This document shows, one piece after another, positions 16,139 to 24,209 of a DNA stretch of 51,844 bases. This DNA is from Lacticaseibacillus zeae DSM 20178 = KCTC 3804 (GTDB taxonomy: Bacteria; Bacillota; Bacilli; Lactobacillales; Lactobacillaceae), in contig NZ_BACQ01000029.1 of the NCBI RefSeq assembly GCF_000260435.1, positions 1-51,844 on the forward strand, given 5' to 3'. Numbering within the stretch: the first letter of the stretch is position 1; each line of letters opens with the position of its first letter. Position numbers and translations under genes: made by a program. The notes under the pieces were generated by a model that had not been told where the DNA came from, made no database searches, and worked only from the letters and a program-made list of their open reading frames with translations.

Positions 16139-17707
16139 TTAATCCTGTTCTTTGCTACGTGCCCTCGGATCCGGATGTGCACGTTGATAATCGGCAATCG
16201 CCTGATATTCACTGCCGAGTTTGCGCGTTAACCGAATCCAGATTGGCAATAATTCCCGATAAGCCTGGAAGTTAGCTTCATTCGGTTCGTGTGTGTTGGT
16301 CACGCCAATCATATCCTTGACGACACTGAGATCACCAATCAACCCTAGCGATTTCATTCCAATCACTACGGCTCCCAGTGCTGAGCTTTCAAAGCTTTCG
16401 GGAATGTTGACTTCCTGTTCAAATACGTCGGCCAGCATTTGCCGCCATAATGCGCTGCGGGCGAACCCACCTGTGGCCTGAATGGCGCGCGGTTTACCGG
16501 TAATGCCTTCGATCATCAACATCACCATATACAGGTTATAAACAATCCCCTCAAGTGCGGCGCGAACCATGTGTGCCCGCGTGTGTTGACGGGTTAAGCC
16601 GAAGAAACTGCCGCGCGCATTTGCGTCCCAAATCGGTGCCCGTTCCCCGCCAAGATAGGGGTGGAATAACAGCCCATCCGCACCGGCAGGAATTTTGCTG
16701 GCAATATCGGTCAAAACTTCATATGAATCAACCTGCAATTGCTCAGCGGTAATTTTTTCCGGCGCAAACAACTGATCGCGCACCCAGCGGAACACGATGC
16801 CGCCATTATTCACCGGACCGCCGACGACCCACTTATCAGGCGCTAGGTAGTAAGTGAACAACCGCCCTTGCGGATCAACAACCGGCTTATCCGTCACCAC
16901 ACGAACGGCGCCTGAAGTGCCAATCGTGACCGCCAAAACGCCAGGATCAATCGCGCCAACGCCAAGGTTACTTAGCGTGCCATCGCTAGCTCCGAGAATG
17001 AACGGTGTTTGGTCGTCAATGCCCGTCACGGCGGCGTAATTAGCATTTAACCCGGTCAACTGATAACTCGTATCCACCAACTCCGGCAGTTGATCGCGCC
17101 GGACATTGGCAACATCTAGGGCACGATCATCCCAATCCATCGTATGAATATTGAACAAGCCCGTCGCGTTTGCCAGTGAATAGTCTTGAACATACCGCCC
17201 GAAGAAGCGGAACAAGATATAATCTTTAATCCCGATAAAATGACGCGTGCGGGCGACAAGCTCGGGATGCTCGGCACTGAGCCACAGTAATTTCACCAGC
17301 GGCGACATCGGGTGCGTTGGAACCCCGGTCGCCTTAAACAGCGTCATCCCCAGGTCACTTTGCTTCAGCTTCGTCGCGTAAGCCGCTGCCCGATTGTCTG
17401 CCCAGGTAATAACCCGTGTGATCGGTTTGTCATGCTCATCCATCAAAATCAGACTATGCATGGCGGCTGAAAACGAAACGCCGCCTAATTCACCGGGCTG
17501 AACATTTCCGCGATGCATGACTTCGGTTAATCCGCCAACCGTCGCCGCAAAAATTTCTTCCGGATCCTCTTCAGCCATATCCGGCGTATCTTGATATAAC
17601 GGGTAAGGGTTATTCGCCGTTGCAATCGCTTGACCTTTTAGATCAAACAAAACGACCTTGGTACTCGTTGTACCTAAATCAACCCCGATCATATATTTGA
17701 TAGACAT
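16139..17707 (-). CDS. gntK: Gluconokinase (FGGY carbohydrate kinase)
   Basis: A 522-residue sugar kinase. The N-terminal IGVDLGTTSTKVVLFD is the phosphate-1 motif of the actin-like ATPase fold. The central GTSGAVR and C-terminal GGFARSALWRQMLAD match the FGGY family. It phosphorylates D-gluconate to 6-phosphogluconate, the substrate of the upstream GntZ. The frame extends to 17767, overlapping gntZ, but ATG 17707 has AAAGGAG about eight bases upstream and gives the family start MSIKYMIGVD. Second gene of the gnt operon. Confidence 0.92.
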   Translation of the reverse strand: MSIKYMIGVDLGTTSTKVVLFDLKGQAIATANNPYPLYQDTPDMAEEDPEEIFAATVGGLTEVMHRGNVQPGELGGVSFSAAMHSLILMDEHDKPITRVITWADNRAAAYATKLKQSDLGMTLFKATGVPTHPMSPLVKLLWLSAEHPELVARTRHFIGIKDYILFRFFGRYVQDYSLANATGLFNIHTMDWDDRALDVANVRRDQLPELVDTSYQLTGLNANYAAVTGIDDQTPFILGASDGTLSNLGVGAIDPGVLAVTIGTSGAVRVVTDKPVVDPQGRLFTYYLAPDKWVVGGPVNNGGIVFRWVRDQLFAPEKITAEQLQVDSYEVLTDIASKIPAGADGLLFHPYLGGERAPIWDANARGSFFGLTRQHTRAHMVRAALEGIVYNLYMVMLMIEGITGKPRAIQATGGFARSALWRQMLADVFEQEVNIPESFESSALGAVVIGMKSLGLIGDLSVVKDMIGVTNTHEPNEANFQAYRELLPIWIRLTRKLGSEYQAIADYQRAHPDPRARSKEQD

Positions 17708-17726
17708 CACGTTCTTCTCCTTTACT

Positions 17727-18644
17727 TCACTTGCCACCATGTTTTCCAGTCGTGGGATCAACTGCATGTCCCCCGAACTGATTGCGTAAAGCAGCCACTA
17801 CTTTACCGGTCATAGTGTCGTCCGCTTCTGACCGATAGCGCATCATCAACGCACTGGCAATCACCGGCGTTGCCACGTGCAGGCGCAAGGCTTCTTCGAC
17901 TGTCCATGCGCCTTCACCGGAACTATGCATGATCCCCTGAATCTTTTCGAGATCGGCATCGTCGCTAAAAGCATTACCGGCCAGTTCCATCAACCAGCTG
18001 CGAATCACGGAGCCGTTGTTCCACATTTTTGCCACTGCTTCATTGTCGTAATCATAAGGACTGTGAGCCAAAACATCGAAGCCTTCGCCAATCGCCTGCA
18101 TCATGCCGTATTCAATGCCATTGTGAACCATTTTCAGATAATGCCCTGAACCAGCCGGGCCGGTGTACAGATAGCCACCAGGTGCGGCAATGGCTTCAAA
18201 CAGCGGTTCGATTTTGGCAAATTGGGTTTGGTCACCGCCGATCATGAAATTGCCATTGGCCCGCGCACCTGCCATGCCGCCGGACGTCCCGACATCAAAA
18301 AAGTGAATGCCTTCCTCTGCCAGTAACTGACTTCGCTTAATAGAATCTTGATAATAAGAATTGCCGCCATCAATCACGATGTCGCCAGGCCGCAGTAACT
18401 TGGCCAGCTGATTAATCGTTGCATCGGTTGGTTTTCCCGCCGGTACCATGCTCCAAATGATCCGCGGTGATGCCAGACTCATCACCAGCGCATCCAGACT
18501 GGCAACAGCTCTCGCCTGATATTGCCCCACTTCCGTCCGCGCCTGATCATTCAAGTCAAACGCAACCACTTCAATATCATGATCGCGCATATTCGCGACC
18601 AGATTCATACCCATTTTGCCTAAACCTACCATACCTACTTGCAT
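17727..18644 (-). CDS. gntZ: 6-phosphogluconate dehydrogenase, decarboxylating (short NAD-type)
   Basis: A 305-residue enzyme with the Rossmann motif GLGKMG (7-12), DGGNSYYQDS, GTSGGMAGARAN and the catalytic KMVHNGIEYG (Lys171, Asn175). It oxidatively decarboxylates 6-phosphogluconate to ribulose-5-phosphate. At about 300 residues it belongs to the short class, usually NAD-dependent, rather than the 470-residue NADP class. First gene of gntZ-gntK-gntP. AGGAGGGG is seven bases before the ATG and directly abuts a tandem pair of palindromic repeats, which would therefore lie in the mRNA leader. Confidence 0.92.
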   Translation of the reverse strand: MQVGMVGLGKMGMNLVANMRDHDIEVVAFDLNDQARTEVGQYQARAVASLDALVMSLASPRIIWSMVPAGKPTDATINQLAKLLRPGDIVIDGGNSYYQDSIKRSQLLAEEGIHFFDVGTSGGMAGARANGNFMIGGDQTQFAKIEPLFEAIAAPGGYLYTGPAGSGHYLKMVHNGIEYGMMQAIGEGFDVLAHSPYDYDNEAVAKMWNNGSVIRSWLMELAGNAFSDDADLEKIQGIMHSSGEGAWTVEEALRLHVATPVIASALMMRYRSEADDTMTGKVVAALRNQFGGHAVDPTTGKHGGK

Positions 18645-18659
18645 ATGCTATCCCCTCCT

Positions 18660-18779
18660 GAGCGTGAGCCAGCGCGGTTAGAAGCCGGAGTGTAAGTGGC
18701 CTCGGGCGTGATGACCTGCTCTTGGTCATTGCGACCGAGGTCCTTACACGCAGGCTTCTGCGCTGGCGAACGCGTTAAT
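18660..18779 (+). repeat. Full copy of the intergenic palindromic repeat, abutting gntZ ribosome binding site
   Basis: CAGCGCGGTTAGAAGCC pairs with GGCTTCTGCGCTG, with an inner CCTCGG/CCGAGG stem where other copies have CCTTGG/CCAAGG. The change on both arms preserves pairing. Confidence 0.88.
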
Positions 18780-18905
18780 GTGAGCGTGAGCAGGAGCGCT
18801 TAGAAATCGGAGTGTAAGTGGCCTTGGACGTGATGGCGGTCTTTGCCATTGCGACCAAGGTCCTTACACGCAGATTTCTGCGACTGCGAACGCGTTAATG
18901 TGAAC
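18780..18905 (+). repeat. Second tandem copy of the palindromic repeat
   Basis: Begins TGTGAGCGTGAGCAGGAGCGC and ends CTGCGAACGCGTTAATG. Outer arms GCAG...TTAGAAATC pair with GATTTCTGCGACTGC, again compensating changes relative to its neighbour. Confidence 0.85.
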
Positions 18906-18965
18906 GCCAAGACCACTTTTCCGGGGGGGTCAAAAGCGCTCCTCCGTGATCATGGTGCCATTGTA

Positions 18966-18980
18966 TGTAAAAAAATTACA
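18966..18980. promoter_or_regulatory. Palindrome TGTAA-N5-TTACA (candidate RpiR operator)
   Basis: A perfect 5-bp inverted repeat around AAAAA, upstream of the -35 region of the RpiR-type regulator gene and on the far side of gntZ. Placement suits autoregulation or control of the gnt operon; inference only. Confidence 0.35.
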
Positions 18981-19063
18981 AAAATCAAGCAAACTGTCCG
19001 TAATTAATTTTCAACCCATGTATTTAATGCTATACTCATCTTGAGGAAATGGAGGAGGGGCAT

Positions 19064-19906
19064 ATGCACGATTTTCTGGTACAACTACAAATTTATAAAC
19101 CAAACTTGAGTCGGCAAGAAAAGAAATTAGCGGATTTTCTTCAAACGCATCCAGATCGCGCCAGTCAGGCAAATATTGCGGAACTTAGCGCAATAACGGG
19201 TGTCAGTACGGCCACGATTTCGCGATTTGCCAAGGCGTTGGGTTATCCGAACTTCCAGGCGCTGCGGATGGCCTTGGTTCAGTCGCCACCGGAACCGGAC
19301 CAAACGCTATTTGCGGAACTGAGCCCGGACGATTCGGTTGAGACCTTGGCGCAAAAAATCTTCACCTCCAATATTGATGCGCTCCGAACCACTTTGGCCA
19401 ACTTGGACACGACTGCTTTGGCTAAAGCGATTAATTGGATTACCCACGCGGATCATCTTGGCCTTTTTGGACTAGGCGCCAGCAATCTCGTTGCGTTAGA
19501 TGGCTATCACAAGTTTCTGCGGACGGCCATCCCCGTTTCCTATGCCGCGGATTATCATATGCAGCTCATGGCAGCAACGCATCTGGGCGCCAATGACGCC
19601 ATGATCTTGACATCGCATTCCGGTGAAGATAAAGATGCCATTGCGTTAGCCGACTTGGCCAAGCAGCAACAGGTACCGCTTATCGTGATCACCGGCGCAC
19701 CGGCTTCCCGTCTGGCAAAAATGGCCGATGCCGCCTTTGTCGCGGTTGCCGAAGAATCGCGCTACCGAACCGAAGCACTCCATGCGTTAATCGCGGAACT
19801 CAGCCTCATGGACACACTGTTTATGATCAGTGCCATTCAAACCAACAGTCAGACCGCCCCACTCTTTCGCCGGGTCCGCGCCACCATTGATGCGACGCGC
19901 CGATAA
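19064..19906 (+). CDS. RpiR/MurR-family transcriptional regulator (HTH + SIS domain)
   Basis: A 280-residue regulator. The N-terminal HTH_6 domain has SRQEKKLADFLQTHPD and ITGVSTATISRFAKALGYPNFQ as its recognition region. The C-terminal SIS domain (LGLFGLGASNLVALDGY, ILTSHSGEDKD) binds a phosphosugar. It is divergent from gntZ-gntK-gntP, and 6-phosphogluconate is the obvious candidate effector (inference). Start chosen at ATG 19064, behind the very strong GGAGGAGGGG; the frame also allows an ATG five codons upstream that overlaps this site. A bidirectional hairpin follows. Confidence 0.9.
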   Translation: MHDFLVQLQIYKPNLSRQEKKLADFLQTHPDRASQANIAELSAITGVSTATISRFAKALGYPNFQALRMALVQSPPEPDQTLFAELSPDDSVETLAQKIFTSNIDALRTTLANLDTTALAKAINWITHADHLGLFGLGASNLVALDGYHKFLRTAIPVSYAADYHMQLMAATHLGANDAMILTSHSGEDKDAIALADLAKQQQVPLIVITGAPASRLAKMADAAFVAVAEESRYRTEALHALIAELSLMDTLFMISAIQTNSQTAPLFRRVRATIDATRR

Positions 19907-19942
19907 TCAATCATCAGCAGCTTATGTCACTTTAAGTATACA

Positions 19943-19981
19943 AAAACGACATCTGAGAATTCATTCATCAGGTGTCGTTTT
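19943..19981. terminator. Bidirectional terminator between convergent genes
   Basis: AAAACGACATCTGA and TCAGGTGTCGTTTT form a 14-bp stem with one G-U pair. It lies between the RpiR gene and the minus-strand TIM-barrel gene. Confidence 0.8.
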
Positions 19982-20033
19982 GGATCGGAAATATTTTTAG
20001 TTGGCTGGCATTGACCGTCACCAGCCACGCCCA

Positions 20034-20897
20034 TCAGAGTTGCAAGCCGTTTTTGATTGACTGCAGCGTGATTTTATTTGACCAGTCAACCTTGTCAGGC
20101 CAGGCAAACACGTTATTGGTGATGATGCCGTTAAAATGTCGTTCCCGCAACACAGCATAAAGTGTGGCAAAATCGACTTCACCTTCACCCGGGTTTAAGT
20201 GCTGGTGAATCGTCACCGGGGCGCCTGGCGGATTGATGATGTACCGCAAGCCTTGGTTGCCTTTGTGATTAAACGTGTCCGCAATCAGAACATGGGTAAT
20301 GAGATCACCGGATTCAGCAAACTGTTGGCGAATATCGCCGCGCCCGTCATCCATATAAAAGGCGTGCGAGCTGCACCAAACCTGATGGACCCAGTCGACA
20401 TCCAACGAGCGGATTAAGCGGCTAGCGGCCAAGTTCGATTCAATAAAGTCATTGGGATGCGGTTGGATTTCCAAGGTGATGCCGTTCTTTTCAAATTCTG
20501 GCGCCAGCTCTTCCATGGATTTGTACCACTGTCCCTGTGATACCAGTGGCTGGAACTTATCGCCTGAAAATTCGGTATTCAACACTTTCACACCCAGCGC
20601 CGCCGTGATTTCAATTGTGCGTTTCAGGTTACGAACAGCAAATTCACGCTCCTGTTCATCGGGTGATGACCATTGCTGCACCGGAAGTACCGAAGAAATT
20701 TTTACGCCGGCATCCTGGGCATATCGTTTTACTTGCTTGATCAGTGCCGTGTCCGCTACCGGATGTTCATAGAACCAAATGAAATCTCTACGCGGTGACA
20801 GTTCAACATATTCATAGCCGAGACGAGCGACCTCGTCAAACATTTGCTTCAACGTCATGGTGTCGCGAAACATGGAAGGATCGTAAGCTAATTTCAT
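20034..20897 (-). CDS. Sugar phosphate isomerase/epimerase family TIM-barrel protein (IolH-like)
   Basis: A protein of about 287 residues of the xylose-isomerase-like (AP endonuclease 2) superfamily. The start KLAYDPSMFRD, the GYEYVELSPRRDF strand-helix and metal-ligand-like segments LNTEF, LEIQPHPND and QHLNPGEGEVDF are visible. I judge it closest to IolH-type proteins of inositol clusters, whose reaction is not established. ATG 20897 is chosen because GGAGG is about nine bases upstream; a GTG at 20906 overlapping the preceding stop is the alternative. It directly follows the IolI-like gene and closes the transcription unit. Confidence 0.75.
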   Translation of the reverse strand: MKLAYDPSMFRDTMTLKQMFDEVARLGYEYVELSPRRDFIWFYEHPVADTALIKQVKRYAQDAGVKISSVLPVQQWSSPDEQEREFAVRNLKRTIEITAALGVKVLNTEFSGDKFQPLVSQGQWYKSMEELAPEFEKNGITLEIQPHPNDFIESNLAASRLIRSLDVDWVHQVWCSSHAFYMDDGRGDIRQQFAESGDLITHVLIADTFNHKGNQGLRYIINPPGAPVTIHQHLNPGEGEVDFATLYAVLRERHFNGIITNNVFAWPDKVDWSNKITLQSIKNGLQL

Positions 20898-20902
20898 GGT
20901 CT

Positions 20903-21781
20903 TCACACCTCCAAGTTTGAAACCGCCGTTGGTTGATTTAACCGATTGATACTTGCGGTGATTTGATCCGCCAGCTGCTTGTTGCTTTCGGCAGCTAACC
21001 GTGTCGAGAAGGCTTCAAAGGAATAGTTGCCTTTATAACCCATTAATTCAAAAAGCTGTACCTGTTCAACGTTTTGCATGATATCCCGGTCTGTAATAAA
21101 CAGCCGATCCTCATCCAAAACTTCGCGCAACTCATGAATCGGTTCGATGCCGGACAAATGAACGAGTCCGATTCGTTTCACGTCAACATTTGTCTTAAAC
21201 TTTGCCGCCGTTATATGTGCCAAGAAGAAGTGAAAGGTATCAATGGTTAACTTGAATTCCGTGCGACCGGATAATTCGATCGCCTGTTGCGCCGTCCACG
21301 GATACCGCAACGTGCTAGCCATAAAGCCCAGCGGTTCAACTAACCCGGTCAGATGATAAGTCGCTAAGATCTCGCCAAACACTTGCAGATTGTGGGCCGC
21401 GTCTTCCAGTCGTTGTTGCGGCGTTCGGCTATCTTGCGAATTAACTTCCGGCACGAAAATAATGGCTGGGCTGCCGATTTGAACCGCTAACTCGGCCAGT
21501 CCGGTCAAAAGTTGCCGATTTTTGACTAACTTTGCTGGCTGATTAAATTGTTGCAGCGCATTAATGGTCAGAATCTTCATGCCGTATTTAGCTTTTAACG
21601 CATTAAATGCTGCGATCGGCATTTGATCAATGACTGTCTCGGGATGATCGGACGCCGTCATATCGTTGCGCAACTCCACCTGATGAATGCCAACTTCTGT
21701 CGCTAATTGGAAAAAACTTTCGAGTGAGCGGTTCTGCGCCACTTTTCGATTGAGCGCCATTTTTTCTATTTGAATCGTCAT
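20903..21781 (-). CDS. iolI: IolI-like 2-keto-myo-inositol isomerase (TIM barrel)
   Basis: A 292-residue TIM-barrel protein. Several stretches match the Bacillus IolI layout: ILTINALQQFN (IolI has LALNALVFFN), LTIDTFHFF (LVLDSFHF), LVHLSG and DEDRLF (TDEDR), and a C-terminal GNYSFEAFS strand. IolI converts 2-keto-myo-inositol to 1-keto-D-chiro-inositol, linking D-chiro-inositol to the myo-inositol route. ATG 21781 is preferred, with AGAGGCG upstream; the frame extends nine codons further. It is separated from iolK by a hairpin, so it may be expressed at lower level or from its own promoter. Confidence 0.7.
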   Translation of the reverse strand: MTIQIEKMALNRKVAQNRSLESFFQLATEVGIHQVELRNDMTASDHPETVIDQMPIAAFNALKAKYGMKILTINALQQFNQPAKLVKNRQLLTGLAELAVQIGSPAIIFVPEVNSQDSRTPQQRLEDAAHNLQVFGEILATYHLTGLVEPLGFMASTLRYPWTAQQAIELSGRTEFKLTIDTFHFFLAHITAAKFKTNVDVKRIGLVHLSGIEPIHELREVLDEDRLFITDRDIMQNVEQVQLFELMGYKGNYSFEAFSTRLAAESNKQLADQITASINRLNQPTAVSNLEV

Positions 21782-21868
21782 ATCTAACGCCTCTACTTTC
21801 TTACGCACACTGTTTTGATGTTGCTAGTTGTCAGCTTCTCTAACACATCTAGCAGCCGCACAGAAAAT

Positions 21869-21905
21869 GCCTTGACCGTTGCATACTTCCAGAAACGGCC
21901 AAGGC
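21869..21905 (-). terminator. Hairpin between iolK and the iolI-like gene (partial terminator)
   Basis: GCCTTGGCCGTT and AACGGTCAAGGC on the minus strand form a 12-bp stem followed by ATTTTC. The weak T-tail suggests partial termination at the end of the core iol operon. Confidence 0.6.
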
Positions 21906-21930
21906 ATCTTCAATCCATCTTATGATTCAC

Positions 21931-22320
21931 CTACAAACTGCCATCCAGAAATTGCGCTTTTCCTTGGCCGAAACTCCATCCTTGGTCGTTGTTGAACGAA
22001 ACATTGATCATGAGATCGTTTTTATCGACTAGTCCTGCTGCCGATAACCGCTCTGCCAAATTTGCATAGAATTGCTTTAATTGGTGAACGGTACGCACGC
22101 GGCTGACTAATGAAATGACCACAACCTTATCCGTGCGCGGTATCCCTAATCCAGTATCTTCAACAACCATTTCGTAAGGCTCATGTTGGTGGACAATTTG
22201 ATAACGATCACGCGCCGGCACATCAAAAGCTGCCACCATGACCTCATGCGTGATCTGCAAAATCTGTTGAATCGTTTCGGGTGATCGGCCCTTTAACATG
22301 TCAAACCGAACCAATGGCAT
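21931..22320 (-). CDS. iolK: Malonate semialdehyde decarboxylase-like tautomerase
   Basis: A 129-residue tautomerase-superfamily protein. After removal of Met the N-terminus is Pro1, and with that numbering Asp37, Arg73 and Arg75 are present, the catalytic set of Pseudomonas malonate semialdehyde decarboxylase (MSAD). It would decarboxylate malonate semialdehyde, the IolJ product, to acetaldehyde and CO2. A gene at this place is named iolK in the L. casei BL23 iol operon. AGGAGG is eight bases before the ATG. Last gene of the core operon, 88 bases after iolJ. Confidence 0.88.
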   Translation of the reverse strand: MPLVRFDMLKGRSPETIQQILQITHEVMVAAFDVPARDRYQIVHQHEPYEMVVEDTGLGIPRTDKVVVISLVSRVRTVHQLKQFYANLAERLSAAGLVDKNDLMINVSFNNDQGWSFGQGKAQFLDGSL

Positions 22321-22408
22321 GGCTTCATCCTCCTAATTCACGCTGTCGACTTTTAAGCTGTCCAATCGGTCACCATCATAAATGACTGACGGCGATGTCG
22401 GCAAATAC

Positions 22409-23281
22409 TTATCCCATCGCAGTTAGGCGGGCACTTTCCCCCAGAATATGAAAGTCGTTCATTTTACTTTCGACCAGGCGCGCCATCGCTTGCTTGCCTG
22501 CTGTGAGAATTGGTTGCGGATCGTGACCGGAGCGTTTTTGTTGAAGCGCTTTGGCAACTGCTTCCGTCCACACAGTATTCACTTCCGTATTGATGTTGAT
22601 TTTGGCTGTTCCGGTTTGAATCGCCTGCTGAATCTGGTCGTCAGGAATACCTGATGCGCCGTGCAAAACCAGCGGGAGTTTGGTTGCTTCGGCGATCTCG
22701 GCCATCCGCTCAAAATTAAGCTTGGGCCGCCCAACATAATCGCCATGAACCGAACCCAGCGCTGCAGCCAACGAATCAATACCGGTGCCAGCCATTTTAA
22801 CCGCATCCGCCACGCTGGCATAACGAATCCCGTTGATCAGGCCATTCTCATTCCCACCAACGCTGCCAACTTCTGCTTCAACCGACACATGACGTTGATG
22901 CGCGTAGGTGACCACCTTTTTGGTTAAGGCGACATTTTCATTAATGGGCAACATTGAGCCGTCAAACATGACCGATGTATAGCCAGCATCAATCGCCTGA
23001 TAAACGTGCTCGACAGACAAACCATGATCCAGATGAAGCACAACCGGCACGGTAATCCCCAACGCTTGGATCATGAAGCGCACATAGCGGGACATGAAGT
23101 CGAATCCCCCAAGAAAATCCATAATCCGATCGGAAGTTGCCACAATAATCGGCGTTTTGGTTTCTTCAGCAACGCTAAGATACGTCTCCAGCCAGTCGGG
23201 ACCATTAATATTAAAATGACCAATTGCAGCGTGGTGAGCCAGTGCGGCTTGCATCAATGTTGTTGCTGGTATCAACGCCAT
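22409..23281 (-). CDS. iolJ: 6-phospho-5-dehydro-2-deoxy-D-gluconate aldolase (class II)
   Basis: A 290-residue class II aldolase of the fructose-bisphosphate aldolase family. Zinc ligands are visible in HLDHGLS, SVHGDYVGRP and LVLHGASGIP, and ININTEVN is the phosphate-binding end. In the inositol pathway it cleaves 6-phospho-5-dehydro-2-deoxygluconate to dihydroxyacetone phosphate and malonate semialdehyde. The ATG at 23281 is preferred, since AGAAGGGG is then correctly spaced; the upstream in-frame ATG at 23290 touches the ribosome binding site. It lies 30 bases after iolE. Confidence 0.9.
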   Translation of the reverse strand: MALIPATTLMQAALAHHAAIGHFNINGPDWLETYLSVAEETKTPIIVATSDRIMDFLGGFDFMSRYVRFMIQALGITVPVVLHLDHGLSVEHVYQAIDAGYTSVMFDGSMLPINENVALTKKVVTYAHQRHVSVEAEVGSVGGNENGLINGIRYASVADAVKMAGTGIDSLAAALGSVHGDYVGRPKLNFERMAEIAEATKLPLVLHGASGIPDDQIQQAIQTGTAKININTEVNTVWTEAVAKALQQKRSGHDPQPILTAGKQAMARLVESKMNDFHILGESARLTAMG

Positions 23282-23311
23282 AAGGACCATACCCCTTCTA
23301 AATCAAACCCC

Positions 23312-24208
23312 TTAAACTGTTTGCGGGATTGCCATGATGGTATCCAGGTACTGCTTTGCTTTCAAAGCATATTCAAGCGGATTTGCCTTGGCAGGATCTT
23401 GCTCGGCTTCAACCACAATCCATCCGCTATAGTTGCTCTTTTGAATGGCTTGCCAGATTGGCTTGAAATCAATCATGCCATCGCCAGGTACCGTAAACAT
23501 GCCATTTTTGACCCCTGCCAAGAAACTCATGTGTTCTGCCCGTTCCTGCTTAGCTTGCTCCGGCCGAACATCTTTGAAGTGAATATGCTTAATCCGATCT
23601 TTGTAGCGATTGAAAATGTCTAACGGATCTTCACCGGATAGAACCAGATGCCCGGTGTCAAACAAAAGCGACACCTTGTCTGGATCCGTCATCGCCATCA
23701 ATTTATCGATTTCTGCCGTCGTTTGAACGCCAGTACCCATGTGATGGTGATACACAATTTGCATCCCTACTTCATGCGCCCGATCGCCTAACCGTTCCAA
23801 TCCGGTCGCCAGTCGCTGCCACTCCTCATCGGTAAAATGCGGTTTGTCATCAAAAACAGCTTTGTCCAGCATTCCTTGAACGCTATGTCCCTGTTCCGCA
23901 ACGACGATCACTTTGGCGCCCATCGCATGCAGAAAGTCCCGGTGTTTAATGAAGGCCGCTTCGGTTTCCTCATACGGCTTGGTCGTCAAAAAGGCACTGA
24001 ACCATGCGCTGGCAATCTTCAGATGGCGCAATTCCAGATAATGCTTTAGCACTGCCGGATCCTTTGGGTATTTATTCCCTACTTCGGTTCCTTGGTACCC
24101 CGCCAACGCCATCTCATCAATTGCTTGTTCAAATGTCACTTCTTTGCCCAGTTCCGGCATATCATCATTTGTCCAACCAATTGGCGCAATTCCTAGCTCA
24201 ATCGTCAA
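23312..24208 (-). CDS. iolE: Inosose dehydratase
   Basis: A 298-residue TIM-barrel enzyme with the IolE start TIELGIAPIGWTNDDMPELG and metal-site segments YHHHMGTGVQT, LLFDTGHLVLSGED and HIHFKDVR. It dehydrates scyllo-inosose to 3D-trihydroxycyclohexane-1,2-dione. TTG 24208 is chosen because AAGGTGG ends nine bases upstream and it follows the iolG2 stop directly. A GTG at 24217 sits against the ribosome binding site and is less likely. It lies in the operon between iolG2 and iolJ. Confidence 0.92.
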   Translation of the reverse strand: MTIELGIAPIGWTNDDMPELGKEVTFEQAIDEMALAGYQGTEVGNKYPKDPAVLKHYLELRHLKIASAWFSAFLTTKPYEETEAAFIKHRDFLHAMGAKVIVVAEQGHSVQGMLDKAVFDDKPHFTDEEWQRLATGLERLGDRAHEVGMQIVYHHHMGTGVQTTAEIDKLMAMTDPDKVSLLFDTGHLVLSGEDPLDIFNRYKDRIKHIHFKDVRPEQAKQERAEHMSFLAGVKNGMFTVPGDGMIDFKPIWQAIQKSNYSGWIVVEAEQDPAKANPLEYALKAKQYLDTIMAIPQTV

Positions 24209-24209
24209 T

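Larger units (their letters stand above)
18645..19063. other. 419-bp divergent region gntZ / rpiR-type gene
   Basis: Contains two tandem palindromic repeats (18660-18905), a palindrome TGTAA-AAAAA-TTACA (18966-18980), and a plus-strand -10 TATACT at 19031-19036 with TTTCAA 17 bp upstream. A clear minus-strand promoter for gntZ was not identified. Confidence 0.6.
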
